DNA of 6,225 nt from a bacterium (GTDB taxonomy: Bacteria > Krumholzibacteriota > Krumholzibacteriia > LZORAL124-64-63). Shown in pieces: positions 1 through 6,225 of this stretch (position 1 is its first letter; each line of letters opens with the position of its first letter). A model generated the notes under the pieces. That model was not told the DNA's origin. It saw only the letters and a list, made by a program, of their open reading frames with translations, and did no database searches. The stretch covers positions 1 through 6,225 of the forward strand of contig JABIBH010000258.1 in assembly GCA_018652925.1 (NCBI GenBank), in the 5' to 3' direction. The position numbers were made by a program, and so were the translations under genes.

Positions 1-1
1 C

Positions 2-1588
2 TCAGATTATATAACTGCGTTGGTAGCAGAAGATGCACTTGGCAATCCAACCGACGAAGATCTGGCAAGCTGGAGTATGGCTGTATTGATTTCCAGTCAT
101 GACTTTGGTGGCGAAGAAGTTCTTGGTGGTATCCGATGGGTCAATGAATCGTCAAGTGAGTGGAATTTTGGTGGCGGTCATTTTACAGACCGTGATCCTA
201 ATATTATTGACTTGTTGCTGGTTCCCGGTGAAGGAAAAACTGTTGGCCGCTCTCAGGATTACTTGCTGGATTACGGAACGGAAGAGGCTGTCCAGAGATT
301 GAATGACGGGCTTACACCTTGCTCAATTGAGATGTCGGCATTTGAAGATACTGGACCTCCATCAATCAATATTGTCAGAAATAATGGGGAAGTTATCAGT
401 GTTGATCCACTGTTGAATGCGCCAATTGCTTTCACTCTGGAAATAACCGATGACTATCAGGTCAGCGGTGCAACATTCAGCTATCGGTCAATGTCCTCTG
501 GCAGTCAGTGGGATGACACAACTGACATGGGCTATGTTGGTAACAACTTATGGTCTGTTGATATCCCAGCAGACTGGATCGACGAAAACCTGGTTTATTC
601 ACCAATTGACAGCACTCGCTATTTTGAATTCCAGGTAACAGCTGTTGATGCTGTTGAAAAGGAATCTGTCTCACCAGTTACAACAATGCAACTCTCGCAG
701 TCCCAAAGCAGCCTCTGGTTCGATGCGAACATGGGTGTTGAAGAGTTGAGCATGAGGCACATTGACGGCTCGGGGCTCAAGCTCGATTACAGACTGCTGG
801 ACGAAATTGTTGCTCTTTATGCAGATGAGTTTGGAGTAACTTTCTCTGCAGATTCTCTTGCAACCCTGATGACACTGGGTTGGGAAATATCATCAGTTGA
901 GCCAGCAATAAGTAACGCCAAGGCGCTGCATGATGGTGTTGCGTTGAACTGTTTCCGGACTATAAAACTGGATGCTGGGACAGCAGAATCATCTATCGAT
1001 CTGGACAATGTCTTTACAACTCCATTCTCGCTTACAATGCACTATCAGGAAGATCAACTTACCAGCAGTATGAAAGAAAACAGTGTTGGTATTTTTGAAT
1101 ATAAACCACAGGCAAACCGCTGGAGCTTGATTGGTGGTCATGTCAATGAACAGAGCAATGAAGTAACTGCGCACCTTGCCAAGGCGGGTACTTTCGGTCT
1201 GTTTTATTCCGATAAACTTGCCGTCGATGAATCAGAAGTTGTCTCTGGAATCATACTTGAACCAAATCCATTTTCACCAAATGGAGATGGCCTTTATGAT
1301 GAAACCAATATCAGTTTTTATCTGACAAGAGAAGCTTCGGTAACTGTTGAGATTTACAATATCGATGGCAGACTCTGCCAACGACTTGAAGATACTTTCA
1401 CTTTTGCAGATGAAGATCAAATTAATGGTGCTGCTCATCGCGTTGAGGGCATTATCTGGAATGGAACTGACGACAAGGGAGACAATGTCCCTTATGGAGT
1501 TTATATCATGCGATTGCTTGTAACTTATAATCAAGGTGGTGGCCGACGAACTATCGGCAGCAATCATCCTGTGGCGGTGATACGATGA
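2..1588 (+). CDS. Secreted glucodextranase-type DOMON/FlgD-like domain protein, probable glycoside hydrolase C-terminus (5' partial)
   Basis: The frame is open to the left edge, so the real start and any signal peptide lie upstream; the TTG at 20 is only an internal codon. Domains in order: nt 2 to about 337 resembles the glucodextranase C-terminal DOMON-like domain (PF09985 type), with SEWNFGGG (155-178) and DPNIIDLLLVPG (194-229) as the recognisable core. About 353-694 is an Ig-like domain (LEITDDYQVSGATFSYR, then LWSVDIPADW). About 700-1000 is unrecognised. About 1007-1210 is a beta-rich domain (FSLTMHY, then GIFEYKPQANRWSLIGG). About 1253-1585 is a FlgD-like/T9SS-like terminal domain (PNPFSPNGDG at 1262-1291, IWNGTDDKGDNVPYGVYI near 1454-1507, ending PVAVIR). 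In known proteins the DOMON-like domain follows GH15, GH13 or GH57 catalytic domains acting on alpha-glucans, so such a domain probably lies upstream; this is inference. The stop overlaps the next start by 4 nt. Confidence 0.8.
   Translation, partial: SDYITALVAEDALGNPTDEDLASWSMAVLISSHDFGGEEVLGGIRWVNESSSEWNFGGGHFTDRDPNIIDLLLVPGEGKTVGRSQDYLLDYGTEEAVQRLNDGLTPCSIEMSAFEDTGPPSINIVRNNGEVISVDPLLNAPIAFTLEITDDYQVSGATFSYRSMSSGSQWDDTTDMGYVGNNLWSVDIPADWIDENLVYSPIDSTRYFEFQVTAVDAVEKESVSPVTTMQLSQSQSSLWFDANMGVEELSMRHIDGSGLKLDYRLLDEIVALYADEFGVTFSADSLATLMTLGWEISSVEPAISNAKALHDGVALNCFRTIKLDAGTAESSIDLDNVFTTPFSLTMHYQEDQLTSSMKENSVGIFEYKPQANRWSLIGGHVNEQSNEVTAHLAKAGTFGLFYSDKLAVDESEVVSGIILEPNPFSPNGDGLYDETNISFYLTREASVTVEIYNIDGRLCQRLEDTFTFADEDQINGAAHRVEGIIWNGTDDKGDNVPYGVYIMRLLVTYNQGGGRRTIGSNHPVAVIR
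1576..1580 (+). promoter_or_regulatory. Ribosome binding site for the PorV-like gene
   Basis: GGTGA, the 3' half of the extended Shine-Dalgarno consensus, lies 4 nt before the ATG at 1585 and inside the last codons of the preceding gene. With the ATGA overlap at 1585-1588 it suggests translational coupling of the two genes. Confidence 0.5.
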
Positions 1589-2442
1589 GAAAAATACTGT
1601 TATTGCTGCTACTTATTCCGGTAATAGTTCATGCTGATTTTCGGCACTCAAGGATGGGAGCAAGGCCCAGAGCCATGGGCTCTGCATTTGTATCGTTGAG
1701 TAATGATCAGTATGCAACAATCTGGAATCCAGCCGGGCTGACGCTGGATAATCGGACTGCTGTTTCCATTACTCGCGCGTGGCCATTTTCAATTCCTGAA
1801 CTTCAGAACGACAACATGGTTCTGGATATTGCAGAGATGAAGAGTATTCATTTTGGTGCTGCATTTACCAGGCTTGGAATTGATGATATCTATTATGAGG
1901 ATACTTACAATCTGTCTGCTGCCATGGAAGTCCCTTTCATCAAAGGTCTTTCCATCGGTTCAACAGTAAAAATGCTTCGCCTTGAGGCTCCTGGTTATGA
2001 ACAGTATAATGACCCAGCCTACAACGGTGGCGATTCCGGTTTTGCTTATGATGTTGGTCTGATTTATAACAACGGTAATCCGTGGACACTTGGTGCTGCG
2101 GTTTACAATCTCAATGAACCTTATTTGCAACTGTTGAGCACAACCGTTGAATCTGATCCTGTTTATAGTCACTTTGCAATTGGTGGGAGTTATCTCTTTA
2201 GAGAGATTCTCCTGTTGAGCTGTGACCTGGGGAGCAGGGAAGGTGGCTGGGATGATAATGTTGTGCGCTTAGGCACAGAGATATGGTTTTTCGATACGCT
2301 GGCTTTACGTTCAGGCATCAATAACGGCCTTGTAACAATGGGCTTTGGATTGCAGGATAAACATTGGCAAGCTGACTTTGCATTGGAGTCCTTTATGGAA
2401 ACAGGCAATGTATACACTCTCTCATTTACAGTAAGGAACTGA
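1585..2442 (+). CDS. PorV/UPF0164-family outer-membrane beta-barrel protein
   Basis: The 285-residue product has a signal peptide (MRK, a Leu-rich core, likely cleavage after A17 in VIVHA). Residues 25-52 carry the family signature: GARPRAMGSAFVSL, then an acidic/aromatic stretch and IWNPAGL. This is the N-terminal hallmark of PorV/PorQ and UPF0164 proteins, which are FadL-like outer-membrane barrels. The rest alternates amphipathic strands and Gly/Asn/Asp turns and ends in a strand (TLSFTVRN), without the C-terminal Phe of many barrels. It is shorter than Bacteroidetes PorV, which is nearer 390 residues. In type IX secretion, PorV carries cargo bearing a C-terminal sorting domain from the translocon to the attachment complex. 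The gene directly upstream encodes a protein ending in such a domain and overlaps this start by 4 nt, so a cargo-specific partner role is plausible. UPF0164 members also occur in bacteria without T9SS, so the family alone does not prove T9SS. Confidence 0.83.
   Translation: MRKILLLLLLIPVIVHADFRHSRMGARPRAMGSAFVSLSNDQYATIWNPAGLTLDNRTAVSITRAWPFSIPELQNDNMVLDIAEMKSIHFGAAFTRLGIDDIYYEDTYNLSAAMEVPFIKGLSIGSTVKMLRLEAPGYEQYNDPAYNGGDSGFAYDVGLIYNNGNPWTLGAAVYNLNEPYLQLLSTTVESDPVYSHFAIGGSYLFREILLLSCDLGSREGGWDDNVVRLGTEIWFFDTLALRSGINNGLVTMGFGLQDKHWQADFALESFMETGNVYTLSFTVRN
2432..2437 (+). promoter_or_regulatory. Ribosome binding site deciding the GTG start at 2444
   Basis: TAAGGA sits 6 nt before GTG 2444. The nearby ATG at 2442 is in another frame and is followed at once by TGA (2445-2447), so it cannot start the gene. 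The GTG gives a textbook signal peptide directly. Confidence 0.65.
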
Positions 2443-2443
2443 T

Positions 2444-4036
2444 GTGAAACATTGGCGAATTACATTTTTGCTACTCTTTCTGATGGTTGTGTCTGCTCTG
2501 GCTGACACCCGATACGAAGGGTATTACTCAGTCTGGGCATCTGCTGATCGTAACGATGAGCAGTGGCACTTTGGCATGCCATCACACTATGCAGAAATGA
2601 AGTTTATAACTTCTCATGCAGAGGGTCTGGAGAGTTATTTCCGGCTTCGTGCGAATGCAAATTCAGATGACGATAGAACTATCGAGGCAGAGTATTACAC
2701 TCCGCCCTGGATTGCTGCTGAAGGTCATATAAAGTACCGGACCAATAATTCTGAAACGATGTTTTTCAGCAGGCAGAACCATTTCTGGATCAACGATGAA
2801 CCACTGTTTGGCCTGGTAAATGACTGGAAACTCAAAAATGATAACTGGGGCCCACAAGCCCAGGGAATCAAACATGAGTTCTGGGACAGAGACATCCCTC
2901 TTCTGGGTAAGTGGGGTGGAACTGTTGTTTACAGTGACGATGGTGGAACTTACAACTGGGGCAATGACGAAGTTGCTGCCGGTGTAGATTCCTGGATCAT
3001 AAGGACACGGAAAAACTCATGGGATGACAGAATTGTTGGTGGTCTGATGTTCTTGCGCAAGGACTGGACCGATACATCGTCACCGGAAAATACAGGTCGA
3101 CTTGGTTTAATGTATAATCAGATTTACGAAGCTGATATTGCTCTGTTTCCAAGAGACTTAATGAAGAACGGTCTTTCTTTTGGACCAGTTGATCTGGAAC
3201 AATCCCGATGGACAATGGAATATGCCTGGAGTCAGGTTCCTTACAATGAATCTGTTTATAACACTCCAACTGATCATGCTTATCTGTTTGGTGCAGAAGT
3301 GCGTGACATTCATATCGGCAATTTCATGGTACATGGTTGGTTCAATAATGCTGGTGAAAACTTCAGAGACTATATGTCCAGTCGATATGATGATGAACGC
3401 CAATATAACCAGATATATAAACACGCCGAAGCTATTTACTTTGTGCCAAGAAAAGCGATTACTGCCAAGGTAGCCTATGACAACAGACGACTGCGAATCC
3501 CCGACGAAGTAGGTCATGGCCTGCGCCCGTCTGAAGAACTTTATGCTGAACTTTATGTTGAGTTTATAAACGGATTCAAAGGCAAAACTGCATATAAACA
3601 GTGGCACGGATTTGATGCAGACACCGATGTAAATGCTTACGCAACTTACCCTGATCTGTTTGGTGAAATTTCTGTCGAGAACTTCCTTGCGAAAATCAGA
3701 TTGCAATTCAGATTGCACGATTTCAACACTTTCAGGGAGTCAACAGCGTTCGGTTTTGATATGAATGTCAATCTTACCGAAAAACTTAAAGGCTATCTGC
3801 GAATGCTCAATGCCAGCGATACCATTGAATCCAGGCAGAGTGCTTTTGCTCAACTGAAATATGACCTTGGTCCTGGTGCCGAACTCTATTTCGAATATGG
3901 AGACCCTGGCCAATCAGACGGCATAGTTTATACCGACTGGTTCATCAGCGCAGTTGATCCTGATTCTGGTGGCAGAAATCCACATGACAGAATTCTTAAA
4001 AATCGTTTGGCACTTTCATTTCGAACCTGGTTCTAA
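2444..4036 (+). CDS. Trp-rich outer-membrane beta-barrel protein of unknown function (porin-like)
   Basis: The 530-residue product starts at GTG, one nt after the previous stop. A signal peptide is clear: MKHWR, a hydrophobic core, and cleavage after A20 (VSALA then DTRYEG). The mature chain has no transmembrane helix. It shows alternating hydrophobic/polar strands rich in Tyr, Trp and Phe with Asp/Asn/Gly loops, and ends RLALSFRTWF, with the C-terminal Phe typical of barrels folded by the BAM machinery. Trp is abundant (19 residues), nine of them between residues 115 and 208. I do not recognise a named family. The N-terminal pattern (EMKFIT, YFRLRAN near 51-71) and C-terminal pattern (SAF then ELYFEYGDPG, 466-489) resemble those of the barrel in the next gene, so the two may be distant paralogues. 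A sugar or oligosaccharide porin role is inferred from the glucan-related neighbours. A non-porin structural barrel remains possible. Confidence 0.75.
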   Translation: MKHWRITFLLLFLMVVSALADTRYEGYYSVWASADRNDEQWHFGMPSHYAEMKFITSHAEGLESYFRLRANANSDDDRTIEAEYYTPPWIAAEGHIKYRTNNSETMFFSRQNHFWINDEPLFGLVNDWKLKNDNWGPQAQGIKHEFWDRDIPLLGKWGGTVVYSDDGGTYNWGNDEVAAGVDSWIIRTRKNSWDDRIVGGLMFLRKDWTDTSSPENTGRLGLMYNQIYEADIALFPRDLMKNGLSFGPVDLEQSRWTMEYAWSQVPYNESVYNTPTDHAYLFGAEVRDIHIGNFMVHGWFNNAGENFRDYMSSRYDDERQYNQIYKHAEAIYFVPRKAITAKVAYDNRRLRIPDEVGHGLRPSEELYAELYVEFINGFKGKTAYKQWHGFDADTDVNAYATYPDLFGEISVENFLAKIRLQFRLHDFNTFRESTAFGFDMNVNLTEKLKGYLRMLNASDTIESRQSAFAQLKYDLGPGAELYFEYGDPGQSDGIVYTDWFISAVDPDSGGRNPHDRILKNRLALSFRTWF

Positions 4037-4049
4037 AAACTGGCGACAT

Positions 4050-4054
4050 GGAGA
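4050..4054 (+). promoter_or_regulatory. Ribosome binding site favouring the ATG at 4060
   Basis: GGAGA lies 5 nt before ATG 4060. The in-frame ATG at 4048 would begin four residues earlier but has no good Shine-Dalgarno sequence in front, and its own codon overlaps this motif. Start 4060 is therefore preferred. Confidence 0.6.
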
Positions 4055-4059
4055 ATATA

Positions 4060-6051
4060 ATGTTGAAGTTCAAGTTTACTCTTTTGATTTTGGTTCTGGC
4101 GGCAACTTCTTTTGCCTCTGTTGACAGTGTGCCAATCGGAGTTCGATTCACTCATGAAGATTCTGGTGCGGGACAGGTGTTCCTGGCTGGTGCTTTCAAT
4201 GAATGGAGCTCTACTGCCAACCCAATGACAGACAACGATGGCACCTGGACTATCATTATGGCCCTGAAGGCTGGTGAGTATCAGTACAAGTTTGTTGTCG
4301 ATGGCAACTGGATGACTGACCCGGGAAATCCCGATTCAGCTCCAGACTCCTTTGGTGGCACAAACTCTGTAATAACTGTTAATGCCAAAGGTAAACTGGT
4401 GCCAACAGTTAAAGATGAAACCACTGGGCCGAACACAGATTTAAGTGCAAGGTTGAAGTTCTCAGGTCGCTATCTTGCCCGTTATACAGCATTCAAAAAC
4501 GTGGATAGTGACCCACGGTTCAGGATGACCAGACCAGAGCAAAAAATTGATATGAACTTCACAACTGTTGTTACCGATGTTGTAACTGCTTACTCAAGAA
4601 TCCGTCTTGATAACACGACCAGAATTAATATGAACAGTATACATTCTGAATTGAATGAAGCATCGGTTGATGTCCATCCTGGACCTTTCCACGTGAACAG
4701 CTATTGGGATATGGAAGCGTTGCAGTTGTCGGACCCGCTTGGCCTTGGTGGCGATATTGATCTCGCTGGGACTATTATGGATGATCACCTGCTGGCAGGT
4801 AAAGGAACAGCTGGAATTACTTTCGATAGCGATCCACTTGGATTCCATTATGATGCATTCTTTGCAGACGTTCATGACCTGGATTATTACAACTCGATTG
4901 AAATCTATGACAACATTGGCCGAGATGTTTTCGGTTCCAGACTGTCTCGCAAACATGGAAAATTCACTTTTGGATTGCCTATGTATATGGAACGCGATTT
5001 ACTTTGGGTAGATTTTTCTCAAGGCACCGATATCCCAGCAATGGAACAGTATCTCGCAGAAAACGATGACTCTTCAACCTGGTATGAATTTGATAATTTC
5101 GATATGAGAGCTGGTCTGGATGTTACTTATGAACTTCCAGGTAACAACAACAGTGCAAGCCTGGAATTTCTCTACAATGATCATAAACAACGGTTTGTAG
5201 TTGGAAATGAATCTGGCCCCAATAACACAAATGGCCCAGTCGATATTGAACTTATGACTCGCAACAGCAGAATATGGCATGCTGAATTTACTCATGCTCC
5301 TGAAAATGGGCACTATTTCAGTGCTGAACATACAATGACTACTGAATTTGGTGCTGAAGCAGACGAGAGTTATCTCCAAAATGTATTCAGGCATGAAAGT
5401 GTGGCCAATAAACGCACATACCTTTTGGTTATGGATGCTCAGCCAGCTAGAAATATTGATTATTCTGAAATAACCTGGTCTGAGCTTGAAGATGACTCCG
5501 AGTTCACTCTCTGGTTACAACGCTATAATGTTGAGCAGGATTACCAATCGGTGGGGCAGTTGTCGCCTGTAGGAAATGAAGTAGATAACGTGACTGCTCT
5601 GATAGCCTCGGCAAAGATTGTTGCGGGGAGCAAAAAAGAGAGCTTTGGGCGTATGGAAATTGAAGCTGCTGTCACACAACTTAATGACGACAGTATTGAT
5701 GAGTCGTTACAAATATTTGAAATAATTGGCAGGAGCAGTAGAAAGATAACACGTAGAATGTCCTTCATTACTGATGTTCGCCTGATTGAGTATCATACTG
5801 GAGATGGTGTGGACAGATTCGTTTCTCCATACCTTGGGTTCCAGTTTGTTCCCCATAAAAAACTTGAACTTGTTTTTGCGATGGGTGTAGATCCAATGGA
5901 CTTTGGCATCGATTATAATGGAAGACAAATAGGCCGATGGCTTAATCGTCGCCTATACATGGACCAGAATCCTGGAGCATCAACGCTTGATGCAGAACAG
6001 TTTCTTGCTGACACTAGAGCACTTGGCATCAGAGCCAACTTCATATTCTAG
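4060..6051 (+). CDS. Outer-membrane barrel protein with N-terminal glycogen-binding CBM48 domain
   Basis: The 663-residue product (from ATG 4060) has a signal peptide MLKFKF plus a hydrophobic core, with likely cleavage after A19 (TSFA then SVDS). Residues about 25-109 form an AMPK-beta-type CBM48/E-set domain: VFLAGAFNEW (40-49), W63, GEYQYKFVVDGNW (72-84), DP (87-88) and GTNSVITV (100-107). By eye against the AMPK beta1 glycogen-binding module, W49, K77, W84, T101 and N102 fall at or near the known sugar-contacting positions (W100, K126, W133, T148, N150), so real alpha-glucan binding is likely. After a linker (about 108-134) come some 530 residues of alternating beta strands ending ALGIRANFIF, with a C-terminal Phe as in outer-membrane barrels. 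There is no visible catalytic domain. The gene lies 23 nt after the previous stop. If the barrel is conventional, with both ends inside, the CBM48 would face the periplasm; surface display is the alternative. Confidence 0.83.
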   Translation: MLKFKFTLLILVLAATSFASVDSVPIGVRFTHEDSGAGQVFLAGAFNEWSSTANPMTDNDGTWTIIMALKAGEYQYKFVVDGNWMTDPGNPDSAPDSFGGTNSVITVNAKGKLVPTVKDETTGPNTDLSARLKFSGRYLARYTAFKNVDSDPRFRMTRPEQKIDMNFTTVVTDVVTAYSRIRLDNTTRINMNSIHSELNEASVDVHPGPFHVNSYWDMEALQLSDPLGLGGDIDLAGTIMDDHLLAGKGTAGITFDSDPLGFHYDAFFADVHDLDYYNSIEIYDNIGRDVFGSRLSRKHGKFTFGLPMYMERDLLWVDFSQGTDIPAMEQYLAENDDSSTWYEFDNFDMRAGLDVTYELPGNNNSASLEFLYNDHKQRFVVGNESGPNNTNGPVDIELMTRNSRIWHAEFTHAPENGHYFSAEHTMTTEFGAEADESYLQNVFRHESVANKRTYLLVMDAQPARNIDYSEITWSELEDDSEFTLWLQRYNVEQDYQSVGQLSPVGNEVDNVTALIASAKIVAGSKKESFGRMEIEAAVTQLNDDSIDESLQIFEIIGRSSRKITRRMSFITDVRLIEYHTGDGVDRFVSPYLGFQFVPHKKLELVFAMGVDPMDFGIDYNGRQIGRWLNRRLYMDQNPGASTLDAEQFLADTRALGIRANFIF

Positions 6052-6055
6052 GAGA
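6050..6055 (+). promoter_or_regulatory. Ribosome binding site for the lipoprotein gene
   Basis: AGGAGA overlaps the stop codon of the preceding gene (TAG 6049-6051) and lies 4 nt before ATG 6060. It is a strong site and supports this start for a gene that is cut off by the window edge. Confidence 0.65.
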
Positions 6056-6059
6056 CTTG

Positions 6060-6225
6060 ATGAGAAAGCTACTATTACCAGTTCTAATTGTGCTCCTGCT
6101 TCTGTCAGGTTGCGGTTATATGAAAATAATACGCACAAGAGTACCCCCTCCCAAAAGAGGTCCGGAAGGGAAAATTCATTTCTACTTTGAGGCACCTACT
6201 GCCAAGCATGTGAATCTTTGCGGAA
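6060..6225 (+). CDS. Lipoprotein with probable CBM48-like domain (3' partial)
   Basis: The frame runs open to the right edge, giving 55 complete codons. Residues 1-18 are a type II signal peptide: MRK, a Leu/Val-rich core, then the lipobox LSGC with C18 as the lipid-modified residue. Gly follows the Cys, so the E. coli Asp+2 inner-membrane retention signal is absent and outer-membrane location is likely. A short basic, Pro-rich linker (TRVPPPKRGPEG, 26-37) follows. Residues 38-55 (KIHFYFEAPTAKHVNLCG) match the first strands of a CBM48/E-set domain (pattern: V-x-F-x-F-x-A-P-x-A-x-x-V-x-L-x-G). The Trp and Lys that contact sugar would lie beyond the edge, so binding cannot be judged. The start is 8 nt after the previous stop, in the same operon. 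The rest of the protein is unknown; it may be a small glucan-binding lipoprotein or the front of a larger one. Confidence 0.75.
   Translation, partial: MRKLLLPVLIVLLLLSGCGYMKIIRTRVPPPKRGPEGKIHFYFEAPTAKHVNLCG

Larger units (their letters stand above)
2..6225 (+). other. Single envelope-protein operon, both ends outside the window
   Basis: Five same-strand genes are separated by -4, 1, 23 and 8 nt, each later gene with its own Shine-Dalgarno sequence, and no gap is large enough for a promoter or a rho-independent terminator. Co-transcription is therefore very likely. Every gene whose N-terminus is visible encodes a signal peptide or lipobox. Three carry glucan-related domains (DOMON-like, CBM48, probable CBM48), which points to a shared extracellular or envelope role in handling alpha-glucan. 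Confidence 0.75.

Noticed and set aside
1253..1585. Flagellar hook-capping FlgD
   Set aside because: Only the Ig-like FlgD C-terminal fold is shared. It ends a large secreted multidomain protein with no flagellar genes nearby, a common arrangement in FCB bacteria.
20..1588. TTG at 20 as the true start of the first gene
   Set aside because: The frame is open upstream to the edge with sensible protein sequence (SDYITA), no signal peptide follows the TTG, and the DOMON-like domain would be cut in its middle.
1668..1684. Hairpin CAGAGCC-ATG-GGCTCTG
   Set aside because: It lies inside the conserved PorV-family signature codons, has no following T run and no gene end nearby, so it is not a terminator. 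The palindrome is probably a product of codon choice.
2192..2207. Short inverted repeat ATCTCT-TTAG-AGAGAT
   Set aside because: It has a six-base stem inside coding sequence, with no T run and no gene boundary, and is within what chance gives.
3158..3718. 186-codon open frame on the minus strand
   Set aside because: It lies wholly inside the 530-residue barrel gene on the opposite strand, and its translation is Ile/Ser/Phe-rich with no recognisable domain. It is a shadow of the real gene.
4048..4059. Upstream in-frame ATG adding MENI to the CBM48 barrel
   Set aside because: It has no good ribosome binding site and would place acidic residue E2 at the front of the signal peptide. ATG 4060 has GGAGA at proper spacing and a cleaner basic N-region.
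5987..6190. Overlapping plus-strand open frame across the last gene junction
   Set aside because: It runs out of frame through the end of the barrel gene and the lipoprotein start. The lipoprotein frame has a strong ribosome binding site and a lipobox, and this one has neither.

Overview
The window is one densely packed, fully plus-strand gene cluster from a Gram-negative (diderm) bacterium. It holds five genes, the first cut at its 5' end and the last at its 3' end. Every complete gene encodes an exported protein, and the gaps between genes are -4, 1, 23 and 8 nt, so this looks like one operon whose promoter and terminator both lie outside the window. The mix of a FlgD-like/T9SS-like C-terminal domain, a PorV/UPF0164-type outer-membrane protein and large outer-membrane barrels ending in Phe is typical of the Fibrobacterota-Chlorobiota-Bacteroidota (FCB) superphylum and its candidate phyla (Cloacimonadota, Marinimicrobia, Delongbacteria and similar). 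Base composition is moderate and AT-leaning. The exact phylum cannot be fixed from this sequence.

Layout: (1) 2-1588, C-terminal part of a large secreted protein: a glucodextranase-type DOMON-like domain, an Ig-like domain, an unrecognised stretch, a beta-rich domain and a FlgD-like terminal domain. The missing N-terminus is probably a glycoside hydrolase. (2) 1585-2442, PorV/UPF0164-family outer-membrane barrel, joined to gene 1 by an ATGA overlap. (3) 2444-4036, Trp-rich outer-membrane beta-barrel protein of unknown function with a GTG start. (4) 4060-6051, outer-membrane barrel with an N-terminal AMPK-type glycogen-binding CBM48 domain. (5) 6060-6225, start of a lipoprotein whose mature part seems to open with another CBM48-like E-set domain.

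Working model (inference): a cell-envelope system for alpha-glucans (starch or glycogen) without SusC/SusD-type proteins in the visible part. A secreted glucan-acting enzyme carries a sorting-type C-terminal domain, the co-translated PorV-like protein may handle its export or surface attachment, two related barrels may form a glucan or oligosaccharide passage, and CBM48 domains on the barrel and on the lipoprotein bind glucan. No RNA genes, CRISPR arrays, insertion sequences or long repeats were seen.
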